Origin: Planctomycetota bacterium
GTDB taxonomy: Bacteria; Planctomycetota; Planctomycetia; Planctomycetales; Planctomycetaceae
Direction of reading: 5' to 3'
Assembly (NCBI GenBank): GCA_003669575.1
Contig: QWOR01000274.1
Location: 1 to 23,660, forward strand
Length of the DNA: 23,660 bases
This document shows positions 14,396 to 22,209 of this stretch, piece after piece. Each line of letters starts with the position of its first letter. The first letter of the stretch is position 1. A program made the position numbers and the translations under genes. The notes beneath the pieces are model-generated. The model was not told the DNA's origin. It searched no databases and saw only the letters and a program-made list of their open reading frames with translations.

Positions 14396-16378
14396 TTACG
14401 ATCCAGGGATGACCAGCTCCAGCGGAATCACCGCACTGGTTTGCGTAGTCTCTGGAGTCTCTGGAGCAGCTTCGGGGGTGGAATCTGGTTCGGGGAGCGG
14501 AGGCGGAGGTGTTTCGGGAATCGGCAACCGTTCGGGGACAGCCTCGGTGTGAGGAATCTCTTCTGGTTGAGGAGCTTCCTCAGTGGGAGGAGAGTTCTGA
14601 GGCTGTTGCTGGACCTGAGCAGCGGGCTGAGGAGCCACGACAGCAGGGACCGGGGCAACGGCAGGTTGCGGAGGTGCGACCACGGGTGCTGGCGGAGCGA
14701 CCGCTGGCATCTGGGGTTCGACCGGGATCATTGCAGGGAACTGAGCCGACGGGACCACAGCTGTCGGACAGAGTTGTGTCTGCGCGGTTGGAATGACGAT
14801 CTGCGGCGAGAGGAAGATGGCGACTTCGGCGTCCTGATCCTGTTTCTCAACCTTACGGAAGAGTGCCCCCAGGATGGGGATGTCACCCAGAACCGGAACC
14901 TGGCTATGGCGGTCAACCGACTGCCGAGCCACCAGTCCACCAATCACAATCGTTTGCCGATCTTTGACCTGCACTGTCGTGGCGACATTGCGGCGATTAA
15001 TGATCGGGTAAGGATTGTTGTTCAGTTGCTGCTGGGGATCGACCGAGCGGACATCTTCACTGACTTCCGCTTTCTCGATCTGAATCTGAATGGTGTCGCC
15101 CCGGATCGAGGGCGTGAGATTGAGGCTAATCCCCGATTCGACCTTCTGGATATTCTGGTTGAACAGGAATTGGTTATTTGCCTGCTGAATGCTGAAGAAG
15201 GTGTCGCGAGCGATGGAGATTTCGGCTTTCTCGCCATCCTTCGCCATGACTCGTGGAGCCGCTCGAATCGTTACATATCCCTCTTTCGCGAGGAGCTTGA
15301 TAAACGCTGAGGTAACCGCAAAGTCATCAAACGCGTTACCCGCACCATAGGAGCTGACGGCACCGGTGAACGACAAGCCAGTCAACCCAACGTTAAACGC
15401 GTCCAGGCCGTCAACTTTGACCACATGGTTCCAGTCGATTCCGAACTGTAACCCCTTCTCGGGTGAAGTAACGCAGATCACAGCCTCGATCATGATCTGA
15501 GGGATGGGCTGGTCAGCACTCATCAACTGGGCATGGATGCTTTGAGCGATGTCGTGAGGGGCTTCGATGACAACCAGGTTCCGCTTCTCGACCAGGCGAA
15601 CGAACTGAGCCTGTCGAGGGGGCAGGAGCGCGGTGAGTTCCTGCGCCGAGAGGTGACCCGGGCGGTACTCAATTTTCTCGGCGATGTGCGAGAAGAGATT
15701 CGAGGTCGGATCGTTTGTGCCGATCAGGTAGAGATTGTCTTCCTTCGCGTAGACCAGCCCGAGTGGGAGCAGAATCCGCTTCAGCGCGGTCTCAAAGCGT
15801 TCGTTCTCAATCGTACAGGTGACTTCACCACGTGCGGTGTCATCCAGCACGATCGTCACGCCAGCCTGTGAGGCCAGCGATTGGATGGCCTCGCGGATAT
15901 CTGTCTCGGTGAAGATGTCACTGACCAGTTTCTCGTTGGTCGAACCGGCCTGTGCAATCTGCCTGGGTGCATTCGGCGAGCCGACATGGGCCACGGGAAG
16001 TATTCCCGGATGCAGAGTCGTCTTTGTATTTCCCGTACTCGATTGGTTCGTGGCAGCGGGCTGTGCGACTTGTGGAAGATACTCAGGCTGAGCCGGGGTC
16101 ATCGGCGGATAGGCCATCTCGGAGCGGGCCGCCCCGTTCGCCGAGTAATCCATCCCGAGATTCTGTTCCGGCTTCGCTTGAGAGAGCGCTTCAAAATAGA
16201 GCTCCTCAATCGATCGCTGCTGCGGGCGTGGGATGCGGCAGCAACAGCCTTGCAGGCAGCTGAAGTCTAAGCTGCTGTGCAGACCCTGGCAGCCTGTCAG
16301 TGCCATGAGTGCGCAGGCCCACACGACGACCATAAGTCGTCGATTGAGCAGACTGCGATGCACTCCTGACAGCTTCAA
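14396..16378 (-). CDS. Lipoprotein secretin with Cys cluster and Pro/Glu-rich C-terminal tail
   Basis: A 660-aa outer-membrane pore of the secretin superfamily (type II/III secretion, type IV pilus). It has a basic n-region, a hydrophobic stretch and the lipobox LTGC (C30), followed by C41 and C45-C47. A low-complexity linker leads to an STN/N0-like domain (~153-220) and an N1-like domain (~230-290). The secretin core (~294-528) carries VESGISLNLTPSI and the diagnostic VPVLGDIPILGALF at 494-507. The last ~120 residues are a Pro/Ala/Glu-rich tail beyond the usual end of the barrel. The start is TTG, chosen because an AGGGAG element lies 6 nt upstream and because the basic n-region is lost if the next ATG (codon 16) is used. 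Neighbours are the two small exported paralogues (24 bp upstream) and the Ig-like protein. No GspE/PilB ATPase, GspF or prepilin peptidase is nearby, so the energy source, if any, is encoded elsewhere. Confidence 0.92.
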   Translation of the reverse strand: MKLSGVHRSLLNRRLMVVVWACALMALTGCQGLHSSLDFSCLQGCCCRIPRPQQRSIEELYFEALSQAKPEQNLGMDYSANGAARSEMAYPPMTPAQPEYLPQVAQPAATNQSSTGNTKTTLHPGILPVAHVGSPNAPRQIAQAGSTNEKLVSDIFTETDIREAIQSLASQAGVTIVLDDTARGEVTCTIENERFETALKRILLPLGLVYAKEDNLYLIGTNDPTSNLFSHIAEKIEYRPGHLSAQELTALLPPRQAQFVRLVEKRNLVVIEAPHDIAQSIHAQLMSADQPIPQIMIEAVICVTSPEKGLQFGIDWNHVVKVDGLDAFNVGLTGLSFTGAVSSYGAGNAFDDFAVTSAFIKLLAKEGYVTIRAAPRVMAKDGEKAEISIARDTFFSIQQANNQFLFNQNIQKVESGISLNLTPSIRGDTIQIQIEKAEVSEDVRSVDPQQQLNNNPYPIINRRNVATTVQVKDRQTIVIGGLVARQSVDRHSQVPVLGDIPILGALFRKVEKQDQDAEVAIFLSPQIVIPTAQTQLCPTAVVPSAQFPAMIPVEPQMPAVAPPAPVVAPPQPAVAPVPAVVAPQPAAQVQQQPQNSPPTEEAPQPEEIPHTEAVPERLPIPETPPPPLPEPDSTPEAAPETPETTQTSAVIPLELVIPGS

Positions 16379-16384
16379 ATTTCG

Positions 16385-16390
16385 CTCCCT
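16385..16390 (-). promoter_or_regulatory. Shine-Dalgarno site that decides the secretin TTG start
   Basis: On the minus strand AGGGAG ends 6 nt before TTG at 16376-16378. The next in-frame ATG, 15 codons in, lacks such a site and would remove the positively charged n-region of the lipoprotein signal. Confidence 0.68.
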
Positions 16391-16402
16391 CTCGCGTGGA
16401 CT

Positions 16403-16933
16403 TCAGAACGCTTCCGTGATCGTTCCGACAACCGTCGTCTCGTAAACTCCGTCAGTCAGAAACGGTTGTTCCTGACAGAGATATGAGACCGAAATGCCAA
16501 TCTCTCCATTGCCTCCCTGGGACGCGGCGACAACTTGTGCAGTGTTCGCGCCAGAAGAGGTAACCGTCCGAGCCTGCGGCACGATGACCTGCCAGCTTCC
16601 GCTCTTACCGCCGCTCAGTGTGCGGATATTCAATTGAGAGTCGACGTGGCTCTTGGAATCTTTGAGATTCTGAAACGGCATCGTCGAGAAGATCGCAACG
16701 GTCGGTCCCAAAGGGTTGGGGGCCACAATCCTCCACGATTGCTCGGGAAAGATCGCTGGCAGCGTTGTGTCGACGACATAAATGCTTTGCGGTTTCCCGG
16801 CGGCCTGAATTGAGGGCGGGGGAGCAGCCACTGTTTGCATGACAATGCAGAAGTACAAAAACAGACACGCGGCTCCCGCAATCCGTAAGGATCGCAGGCA
16901 GCCGCGTCTGATTGTCGTCACTGAAGCATCCAT
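16403..16933 (-). CDS. Small exported beta-rich protein, paralogue 2 (pilin-like)
   Basis: A 176-aa protein of no family I recognise. An Arg-rich n-region and hydrophobic stretch (~17-37, ending VAA before PPP) form a signal peptide or anchor. The mature part is predicted beta-rich. It aligns with the next gene: FPEQSW at 62-67 matches FPAQVW at 62-67, an FST motif at 82-84 is shared, and D-x-Q-L, a W-x-V/I strand and the C-terminal GVYETTVVGTITE match. It differs by one cysteine (C153) in the mature part. The closing G-x-Y-x-x-T-V-x-x-T-x-T strand resembles the end of spore-coat-U/DUF4402-like pilins. It starts 16 bp after its paralogue and ends 24 bp before the secretin, so the three are surely co-transcribed. 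The ribosome site is weak. I infer a minor subunit or adaptor; function unproven. Confidence 0.75.
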   Translation of the reverse strand: MDASVTTIRRGCLRSLRIAGAACLFLYFCIVMQTVAAPPPSIQAAGKPQSIYVVDTTLPAIFPEQSWRIVAPNPLGPTVAIFSTMPFQNLKDSKSHVDSQLNIRTLSGGKSGSWQVIVPQARTVTSSGANTAQVVAASQGGNGEIGISVSYLCQEQPFLTDGVYETTVVGTITEAF

Positions 16934-16949
16934 GCTTGTCTGAATCGAC

Positions 16950-17480
16950 CTAGTTCTCGGTGACCGTCCCGGTCACAGTGGTTTCGTAGGAACCTTCGGC
17001 AACTTCTGAGGCATCCACGGTCAGGAAATCAACGGTGAGGTTGAAGTTGGCCTGACCAGGCTTGTTGGAGCTGGCGGTGACGGTGGCAACACCATCTCCA
17101 CCGGCGTAGTTTGTCGCGTCAGTTCCAGTTCCGATGGTCCAGGCGGCTGGGCCAACGCTCGAAGCGGTTGCCAGGCTCAGCTGGGCATCACGCTTGTAAG
17201 TGTTGTCGGTGGTGTTCGTGAACGCCTGATCGGTGCTGAAGGTGACGGAAACACCGTTGAGGGTGTTGCCCTTCACGTTCCAAACCTGTGCTGGGAAGGA
17301 CACATTGGAGTTGGAGTTCGGATCCATTGCCACGGACTGATCGGCCACCGGGGCGGTGATCGAAACGTTCTTGGCAACGGTCACAGTGAACTTCTGATTG
17401 TCGGTCAAGGCGCTCTGTGCCACCTGTGCGGCGACGAGGAAGGCACCCACGCCCATAAGACTCCACGCGAACTTCTTCAT
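16950..17480 (-). CDS. Small exported beta-rich protein, paralogue 1 (candidate major subunit)
   Basis: A 176-aa protein, first gene of the operon. A clean Sec signal (MKKFAWSLMGVGAFLVAAQVAQSA, cleavage near residue 24) is followed by a Thr/Ser/Asn/Val-rich, cysteine-free mature chain with alternating strand patterns (KFTVTVAKNVSITAP, GVSVTFST, ANFNLTVDF). It ends in EGSYETTVTGTVTEN. The composition suits a secreted fibre or surface-layer subunit. It lacks the type III pilin cleavage site and N-terminal Phe-helix of type IV pilins. The start at 17480 is set by the signal peptide, with GA-rich GAGAGAGAG and GGAAG upstream. The spacer 17481-17888 carries its promoter. The family is not recognised; it could be related to DUF4402/SCPU or WxL-type beta proteins. 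Confidence 0.8.
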   Translation of the reverse strand: MKKFAWSLMGVGAFLVAAQVAQSALTDNQKFTVTVAKNVSITAPVADQSVAMDPNSNSNVSFPAQVWNVKGNTLNGVSVTFSTDQAFTNTTDNTYKRDAQLSLATASSVGPAAWTIGTGTDATNYAGGDGVATVTASSNKPGQANFNLTVDFLTVDASEVAEGSYETTVTGTVTEN

Positions 17481-17888
17481 CTTCCGGCTCTCTCTCTCTT
17501 GAATTTGTCTGATCTGTAAGGAACGGATCCCCAACTGGCCGAGAAAGACACCTCAATGCTCATCGGCATAAGAATCCACTCAGATCAATGAATCCGCACA
17601 AGCGGAAAGGTTTTCCCATTTTTTCTAGACGGCCTTCTCTCGGAGGCGATCTAATCAGTAATGGGGGTGAATCCTCTACACACACACAAACCTACACTGC
17701 GGCTTATGGTTGTCAAATTTCAAACACATATATAACTGTTACGCTACCATCATCCGGTGATAGAGTGCCGATCAGTGAAAACGTGTTCGTTATTCGGATG
17801 AGCCAACTTACGATGCCACCTCCGATTGAGTTTGAGGTGACGACCAAGGCAAGCTCCGCGCACCTGTCCTAACAGGAAAAATCTGCCG
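17481..17888. promoter_or_regulatory. Divergent promoter region (408 bp) between the secretin operon and the yyaL-like gene
   Basis: No gene is supported here. On the minus strand a perfect TTGACA lies at 17713-17718 with a weak TAGGTT 16 nt further on; this is the best candidate promoter for the secretin operon. The implied leader of about 200 nt contains small inverted repeats at 17591-17615 (TCCGC/GCGGA and GGAAA/TTTCC next to a T-run) that might fold in the mRNA. An (AC)n tract of about five units is at 17679-17689. An AT-rich segment at 17715-17738 may serve the plus-strand gene. All calls here are weak. Confidence 0.3.
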
Positions 17889-19985
17889 ATGCACCCCGAT
17901 TTTGGCTCTACAAATCACAATCAGCCTCCCGCCAACCGCCTGCTGCACGAGAGCAGCCCCTACCTGCAGCAGCACGCCTATAACCCGGTCGACTGGTACC
18001 CCTGGGGTGAGGAAGCACTCAGTCGAGCCCGGACAGAAGACAAGCCCATCTTCCTCTCCATTGGTTATAGCGCATGTCATTGGTGCCACGTCATGGAGCA
18101 GGAGTCCTTTGAGGACCCCAGCATTGCGGCTGTGATGAATGAGCATTTCATCAGCATCAAAGTCGACCGCGAGGAGCGCCCCGATCTCGACCAGATCTAT
18201 ATGGCTGCGGTGCAGTTGATCACACGGCGGGGTGGCTGGCCGATGTCAGTCTTTCTGACGCCCGATGGCAAGCCATTTTATGGGGGAACCTATTGGCCAC
18301 CGACCTCGCGCCAGGGAATGCGGGGCTTTCGCGACATCCTTCTGCAGATGCACGACATCTGGGTGAATCGACGTCCAGAGGTCGACGAGTCCTCGCTCAG
18401 CCTGGTCGAGGCGATCGGTCGGTTCACTGTTCCACAATTTGAGCAATCCGATCTGAATGAGTCGCTGCTCAAGAACGCTGAACAGGCGATGCTGTCGGCC
18501 CTGGACCGCGTGAATGGTGGATTCGGGGGGGCACCCAAGTTCCCGCACCCGATGGATCTACGGGTATTGCTCCGGACCTGGAAGCGGTTTGGCAACCAGG
18601 CTGCGCTCGATGCGGTCGTTCTGACACTGGAGAAGATGGCGGGCGGCGGGATCTATGACCACCTGGGCGGCGGGTTTCACCGCTACTCGACCGATGCACA
18701 CTGGCTGGTCCCACACTTTGAGAAGATGTTGTATGACAACGCGCTGCTGGTGCCGGTCTATCTGGAGGCCTACCAGGCTACCGGCCGCGAGGACTTCGCT
18801 CGCATCGCCCGAGAAACTCTCGACTATGTCCTGCGCGAGATGACTTCGCCCGAGGGTGGGTTCTATTCCACACAGGATGCCGACAGCGAAGGCATTGAAG
18901 GGAAGTTCTTCGTCTGGACACCCGAGGAGATCAACGAAGTTCTCGGCGCAGAGGACGGAAAGCTTTTCTGTGCCAGCTATGATGTTTCGCCGCAGGGGAA
19001 CTGGGAGGGACACTCGATCCTCAATCGCCCCAGACCATTGGCTGAAATCGCCAAAGAGCAGCGGGTTCCGATCGAAGTATTCTCCGCCATCCTGGAACAC
19101 AGCAAGCAACTGCTGCGGGAACGACGGTCAACCCGCGTTTCACCTGGCCGCGACGAAAAGATCCTGACAGCCTGGAACGGGTTGATGATCTCCGCGTTCG
19201 CTCGTGGGGCTCAGGTCCTGCGCGAGCCCCGGTACCTGATCGCCGCGCAGGATGCCGCGAAGTTCATCCTCACCGCGATGCGGGATCGCAGCTCCGCCGA
19301 GGCTCGACTGTTCCACAGTTACAAAGACGGCACGGCGAAGTTCAACGCTTATCTCGACGACTATGCCTGTCTGATCGATGGACTGATCGACCTGTATCAA
19401 GCTGATTTCGATGCGCACTGGCTCAGTGAAGCACGCCTGCTGGAACTGTTCATGCGGCAGCACTTCGCTGACCCGAACGACAACATCTACTTCTATACCA
19501 GTGACGATCACGAAGCACTGATCAACCGCACGAAAGAGGTCCAGGACAACGCGACTCCCGCTGCTCACAGCTGTGCCGCGATGGCTGCACTACGACTGGC
19601 AGCGATCACGGGGGTATCGAGCGACACTAGTGGGTGGGAGGCCCTGAAGGCTGTCTCGGGGCTGATAGCGGATCATCCACGCGGAGCAGCTCAGGCCTTG
19701 ATCGCGCTCGACTTTGCCATCGGACCAACCCCGGGGATCGTTCTCATCGAGGGGGGCCAGCCCGACAAGGCCGACCAGCTGCTCAGCACCTTCCACCGCC
19801 GTTTTGTCCCGAACTGCTCCCTGGTGAGGCTCTCACAAACCTCTGCTGCAGGCCCGGCACTGATGGCAGTTACTGAGGGTAAACCGGCAGCCAGCGAACT
19901 TTCCCTGTATGTCTGCCACCAGGGTACCTGTGAAGCCCCCGCCATCGGCTATGAGTCCGCCAGCATGGCGATACGCCTGGTGTAA
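17889..19985 (+). CDS. YyaL/DUF255 thioredoxin-domain protein
   Basis: The 698-aa protein has the full-length architecture of the YyaL/SPATA20 family. The N-terminal DUF255 thioredoxin fold (~15-175) opens with NRLLHESSPYLQQHAYNPVDWYPW and carries the redox-like YSACHWCHVM with C63 and C66, and GGWPMSVFLTP. The rest is an alpha/alpha-toroid like N-acylglucosamine epimerases or glycosidases, with GGIYDHLGGGFHRYSTD, WLVPHFEKMLYDNA and DEKILTAWNGLMISA. The biochemical role is unknown for the family; no signal peptide is seen, so it is probably cytoplasmic. The start ATG has AGGA about 12 nt upstream. It is divergent from the secretin operon and convergent with the TrmH-type gene. Confidence 0.93.
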   Translation: MHPDFGSTNHNQPPANRLLHESSPYLQQHAYNPVDWYPWGEEALSRARTEDKPIFLSIGYSACHWCHVMEQESFEDPSIAAVMNEHFISIKVDREERPDLDQIYMAAVQLITRRGGWPMSVFLTPDGKPFYGGTYWPPTSRQGMRGFRDILLQMHDIWVNRRPEVDESSLSLVEAIGRFTVPQFEQSDLNESLLKNAEQAMLSALDRVNGGFGGAPKFPHPMDLRVLLRTWKRFGNQAALDAVVLTLEKMAGGGIYDHLGGGFHRYSTDAHWLVPHFEKMLYDNALLVPVYLEAYQATGREDFARIARETLDYVLREMTSPEGGFYSTQDADSEGIEGKFFVWTPEEINEVLGAEDGKLFCASYDVSPQGNWEGHSILNRPRPLAEIAKEQRVPIEVFSAILEHSKQLLRERRSTRVSPGRDEKILTAWNGLMISAFARGAQVLREPRYLIAAQDAAKFILTAMRDRSSAEARLFHSYKDGTAKFNAYLDDYACLIDGLIDLYQADFDAHWLSEARLLELFMRQHFADPNDNIYFYTSDDHEALINRTKEVQDNATPAAHSCAAMAALRLAAITGVSSDTSGWEALKAVSGLIADHPRGAAQALIALDFAIGPTPGIVLIEGGQPDKADQLLSTFHRRFVPNCSLVRLSQTSAAGPALMAVTEGKPAASELSLYVCHQGTCEAPAIGYESASMAIRLV

Positions 19986-19993
19986 CTTCTTCA

Positions 19994-20127
19994 ATCAGCC
20001 CGAAGCGTGAGCGAGGGCGAGTGGCTGATGGATGTTGCAAGCACTTTTGTCACGATTGGGACAAGTGATCGTTGTACGGAGGGTGAAGAGAGGCGTTCAA
20101 ACCTGGCTCACCCTCGCTCACGCCTCG
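19994..20127. repeat. Inverted repeat pair of GAAGCGTGAGCGAGGG type
   Basis: CGAAGCGTGAGCGAGGG at 20001-20017 recurs as the reverse complement at 20111-20127 (CCCTCGCTCACGCCTCG) with one mismatch. The left copy is itself framed by ATCAGCC (19994-20000) and GGCTGAT (20023-20029). The element fills the spacer between convergent genes, where it could help end transcription, but no U-tract is present. I recall gcgtgagcgaggg repeats as frequent in planctomycete spacers. Confidence 0.55.
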
Positions 20128-20168
20128 GATGGGTATGAGAACTCTCGCATGAACTACGCTGACCGTCG

Positions 20169-20996
20169 TTACACTCCACTTCGCCCCCGGAACCAGTGCA
20201 GGAAGATTCCCGCAGCGACGGAGACGTTCAGTGAGTCAGCTTGCGGGCCCATCGGAATCGTGACGCGATCGTGACAGAAGTCGACCCATTCGGGGTCGAG
20301 TCCATCGGCTTCGTTCCCGAGGAACAGCCCCATGGGAGTCGGGGCTCTGTCACTGGCCCCTCCGAACGGGAACTGATCGAGTGGCGTCGCTGTCTCATCC
20401 AGAACCGTGGCCAGGAACCTGAACCCGTGTCGTTCCCGCAAAGCGATTAAATGCGGCGACAGGTCGTCCGTCTGAATGATCGGCAGAAAGAACGCATGCC
20501 CCATAGAAACCCGGAGTACCCGCCGTGAGTAGGGGTCAGTCGAGCCGGGGCCGAGGAGCAGGGCTCGGACGCCGAACCCCACGCACAACCGCATCAACGT
20601 CCCTAGGTTGTCAGGGTCGGTAATTCGCGGGCAGACAACGACCAGCTCACTCGCCGTTGCATTTCGCGGCAACCACTCGGAGATCGATGGTGGTTCTCGT
20701 CGCTTGCCAGCTGCGAGCACTCCCGCGTGGAACTCGAACCCGACCAGCTGGGTACCGACCTCCTCGGGGATGACAAAGATCTGATACCGGTCGGAGTCGA
20801 TGTCGTCGATCGTGTGTTTGCGACGTTCGCTGACGACGATGGACTCGACAGCGAAATCACTGTCGACCAGCCGCCTGACCACCCGATGTCCTTCCGCAAT
20901 CAGATGACCGGTCGTGCGAGTCTGATTTGTCAGCTTCAGATTCCGGTACGGATCGAGCCGCGGGTCATTGAGGTCAGTGAGCGAAATGAATGGCAT
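20169..20996 (-). CDS. TrmH/SpoU-family RNA 2'-O-methyltransferase
   Basis: Uses S-adenosylmethionine to methylate a ribose 2'-OH in rRNA or tRNA; the exact site is unknown. The 275-aa protein has a short substrate-binding N-domain (EGHRVVRRLVDSD near 35-47), then the trefoil-knot SPOUT domain. Its three motifs are visible: DPDNLGTLMR with N130 and R136; LFLGNEADGL at 224-233; and IPMGPQADSLNVSVAAGI with S255, L256 and N257. The start at 20996 fits the family. It is 50 bp downstream of apbE on the same strand, so the two may share a transcript although their roles are unrelated. Confidence 0.93.
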   Translation of the reverse strand: MPFISLTDLNDPRLDPYRNLKLTNQTRTTGHLIAEGHRVVRRLVDSDFAVESIVVSERRKHTIDDIDSDRYQIFVIPEEVGTQLVGFEFHAGVLAAGKRREPPSISEWLPRNATASELVVVCPRITDPDNLGTLMRLCVGFGVRALLLGPGSTDPYSRRVLRVSMGHAFFLPIIQTDDLSPHLIALRERHGFRFLATVLDETATPLDQFPFGGASDRAPTPMGLFLGNEADGLDPEWVDFCHDRVTIPMGPQADSLNVSVAAGIFLHWFRGRSGV

Positions 20997-21046
20997 GCGG
21001 ATGTTCGTCGGAGTGCGGGCATCGTTCCAGGAAATCGGTCATCAAG

Positions 21047-22117
21047 TCAGTGGGTCACCGGGGGGAAGTTACGTGACTCTTTGCGAACTTCGGTGCCATC
21101 GATGATCTCAAACATCACAGCGGAACACCCCGGTTGCTTCTCGATCCAGGCGATCCCGGCATCCTCGCCGAGCACATTCACAGCTGTCGCGTAGCTGTCA
21201 GCCTGCCAGCCAGTGGGGGCGATAACGGTGGTACTACTGCGTCGGGAGAGGCCCAGCCCCGTCTTCGGGTCGACGATATGGGAGTAGCGCTGTCCGTCGA
21301 TCTCGACGAACTGTCGGGCGTCACCCGAGGTCGTGATCGAGGCGTTATTCAGAGTGACTGTCCGCGCCCCCGCGTCCTCTGTCCCGCCCGACAGACCGGT
21401 CACAGTGACCTTCCATCCCTCGCGGTCAGGTGGTGGATCTCCGACGAGGATATCCCCACTCGCCTCAATCAAGGCCCGTGGCAGTCCATGCGACTTCAGG
21501 ATCGCCAGCACCTTGTCGCAGGCAAACCCCGCGGCGATTCCTCCGAGATCGAGTTCAATCTCCTCACGCGTCAGCTCGGCGGTACGGCTTACCGGGTCGA
21601 GCTTCACTGCCTCCCAGCCGATGCGGCTTAAGGCTTTCTCCAGAGCATCCTTGGCGGGCATCTTCTTAAGCCGACGAGCTGTCCGCCACAGCGAGATCAC
21701 CGGACCGACCGTGATATCGAATGCCCCATTTGTCTGACTCGACAACTCCAGCGAGTGGTCCAGAACCTCATACAGCTCAGGGCTCAGTTTCACCGGCAAC
21801 CCCGGTTTGGAGTTCGAGCCGAGGCGAGACAACTCGCTTTCCGTGTTGTAGTCGCTCATCACCTGATCGAGGTGATGGACACAGCTCTCTGATTCCTCCA
21901 GTGCACGTGCGACGGAGGCTTCGTCTGGAGCGTAGACGACAATGAGGTACTTCATCCCCATTGCGACAAAGTCGTACTGATAGCGATGCAATGGCAACCG
22001 CTCAGCGGCAGGAGCAGGAGGCGGTCGATCATCCGCAGCAGGTCCTGGCGAACCGGCGCAGAGCTCCAGAGCCATCGCCACCGCCAAAGACATCAAACAT
22101 CGCGGGAGAACACGCAC
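21047..22117 (-). CDS. apbE: FAD:protein FMN transferase
   Basis: Attaches FMN covalently to Thr in target flavoproteins (for example RNF/NQR subunits), using FAD and Mg2+, outside the cytoplasmic membrane. The 356-aa protein has a signal sequence (residues ~1-28) and the ApbE blocks: MSDYNTESELSRL at 87-99, FDITVGP at 133-139, DLGGIAAGFA at 190-199, ASGDILVG at 219-226, TSGD at 263-266 and HIVDPKTG at 280-287. It starts at GTG, supported by CCAGGA 8 nt upstream; starting at the ATG eight codons on would drop the basic n-region. C20 (ELC) is not a good lipobox. No target flavoprotein is encoded in the window. The upstream gene, 92 bp away on the same strand, encodes the FGE-fold lipoprotein. 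Confidence 0.95.
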   Translation of the reverse strand: MRVLPRCLMSLAVAMALELCAGSPGPAADDRPPPAPAAERLPLHRYQYDFVAMGMKYLIVVYAPDEASVARALEESESCVHHLDQVMSDYNTESELSRLGSNSKPGLPVKLSPELYEVLDHSLELSSQTNGAFDITVGPVISLWRTARRLKKMPAKDALEKALSRIGWEAVKLDPVSRTAELTREEIELDLGGIAAGFACDKVLAILKSHGLPRALIEASGDILVGDPPPDREGWKVTVTGLSGGTEDAGARTVTLNNASITTSGDARQFVEIDGQRYSHIVDPKTGLGLSRRSSTTVIAPTGWQADSYATAVNVLGEDAGIAWIEKQPGCSAVMFEIIDGTEVRKESRNFPPVTH

Positions 22118-22125
22118 GCTCAGAT

Positions 22126-22131
22126 TCCTGG
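22126..22131 (-). promoter_or_regulatory. Shine-Dalgarno-like site for the apbE GTG start
   Basis: On the minus strand CCAGGA ends 8 nt before GTG at 22115-22117. It favours the GTG over the internal ATG at 22091-22093. Confidence 0.5.
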
Positions 22132-22209
22132 AGTATTTTTGTGGCGTTAACGGGGCAACTCTTCGTGGCGAAAGAGCAGGGCAGAGATAACACGTCCGTC
22201 ACGTCGTCA

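Noticed and set aside
13958..15310. Long plus-strand open frame (450 codons) opposite the secretin and Ig-like genes
   Set aside because: The peptide is Arg/Asp/Leu-rich and domain-free; the minus strand encodes the secretin signature.
12551..17480. Canonical type II secretion or type IV pilus cluster
   Set aside because: Only the secretin is present. There is no ATPase, platform protein, prepilin-type N-terminus or prepilin peptidase, and the small proteins have ordinary Sec signals.
17679..17689. Short (AC)n tract as a phase-variation repeat
   Set aside because: Only about five units and well away from any start codon or clear promoter hexamer spacing.
17588..17872. Possible small plus-strand gene (94 codons) before the yyaL-like gene
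   Set aside because: No domain, no convincing ribosome site, low-complexity Thr/Ser content, and overlap with the likely divergent promoter region.
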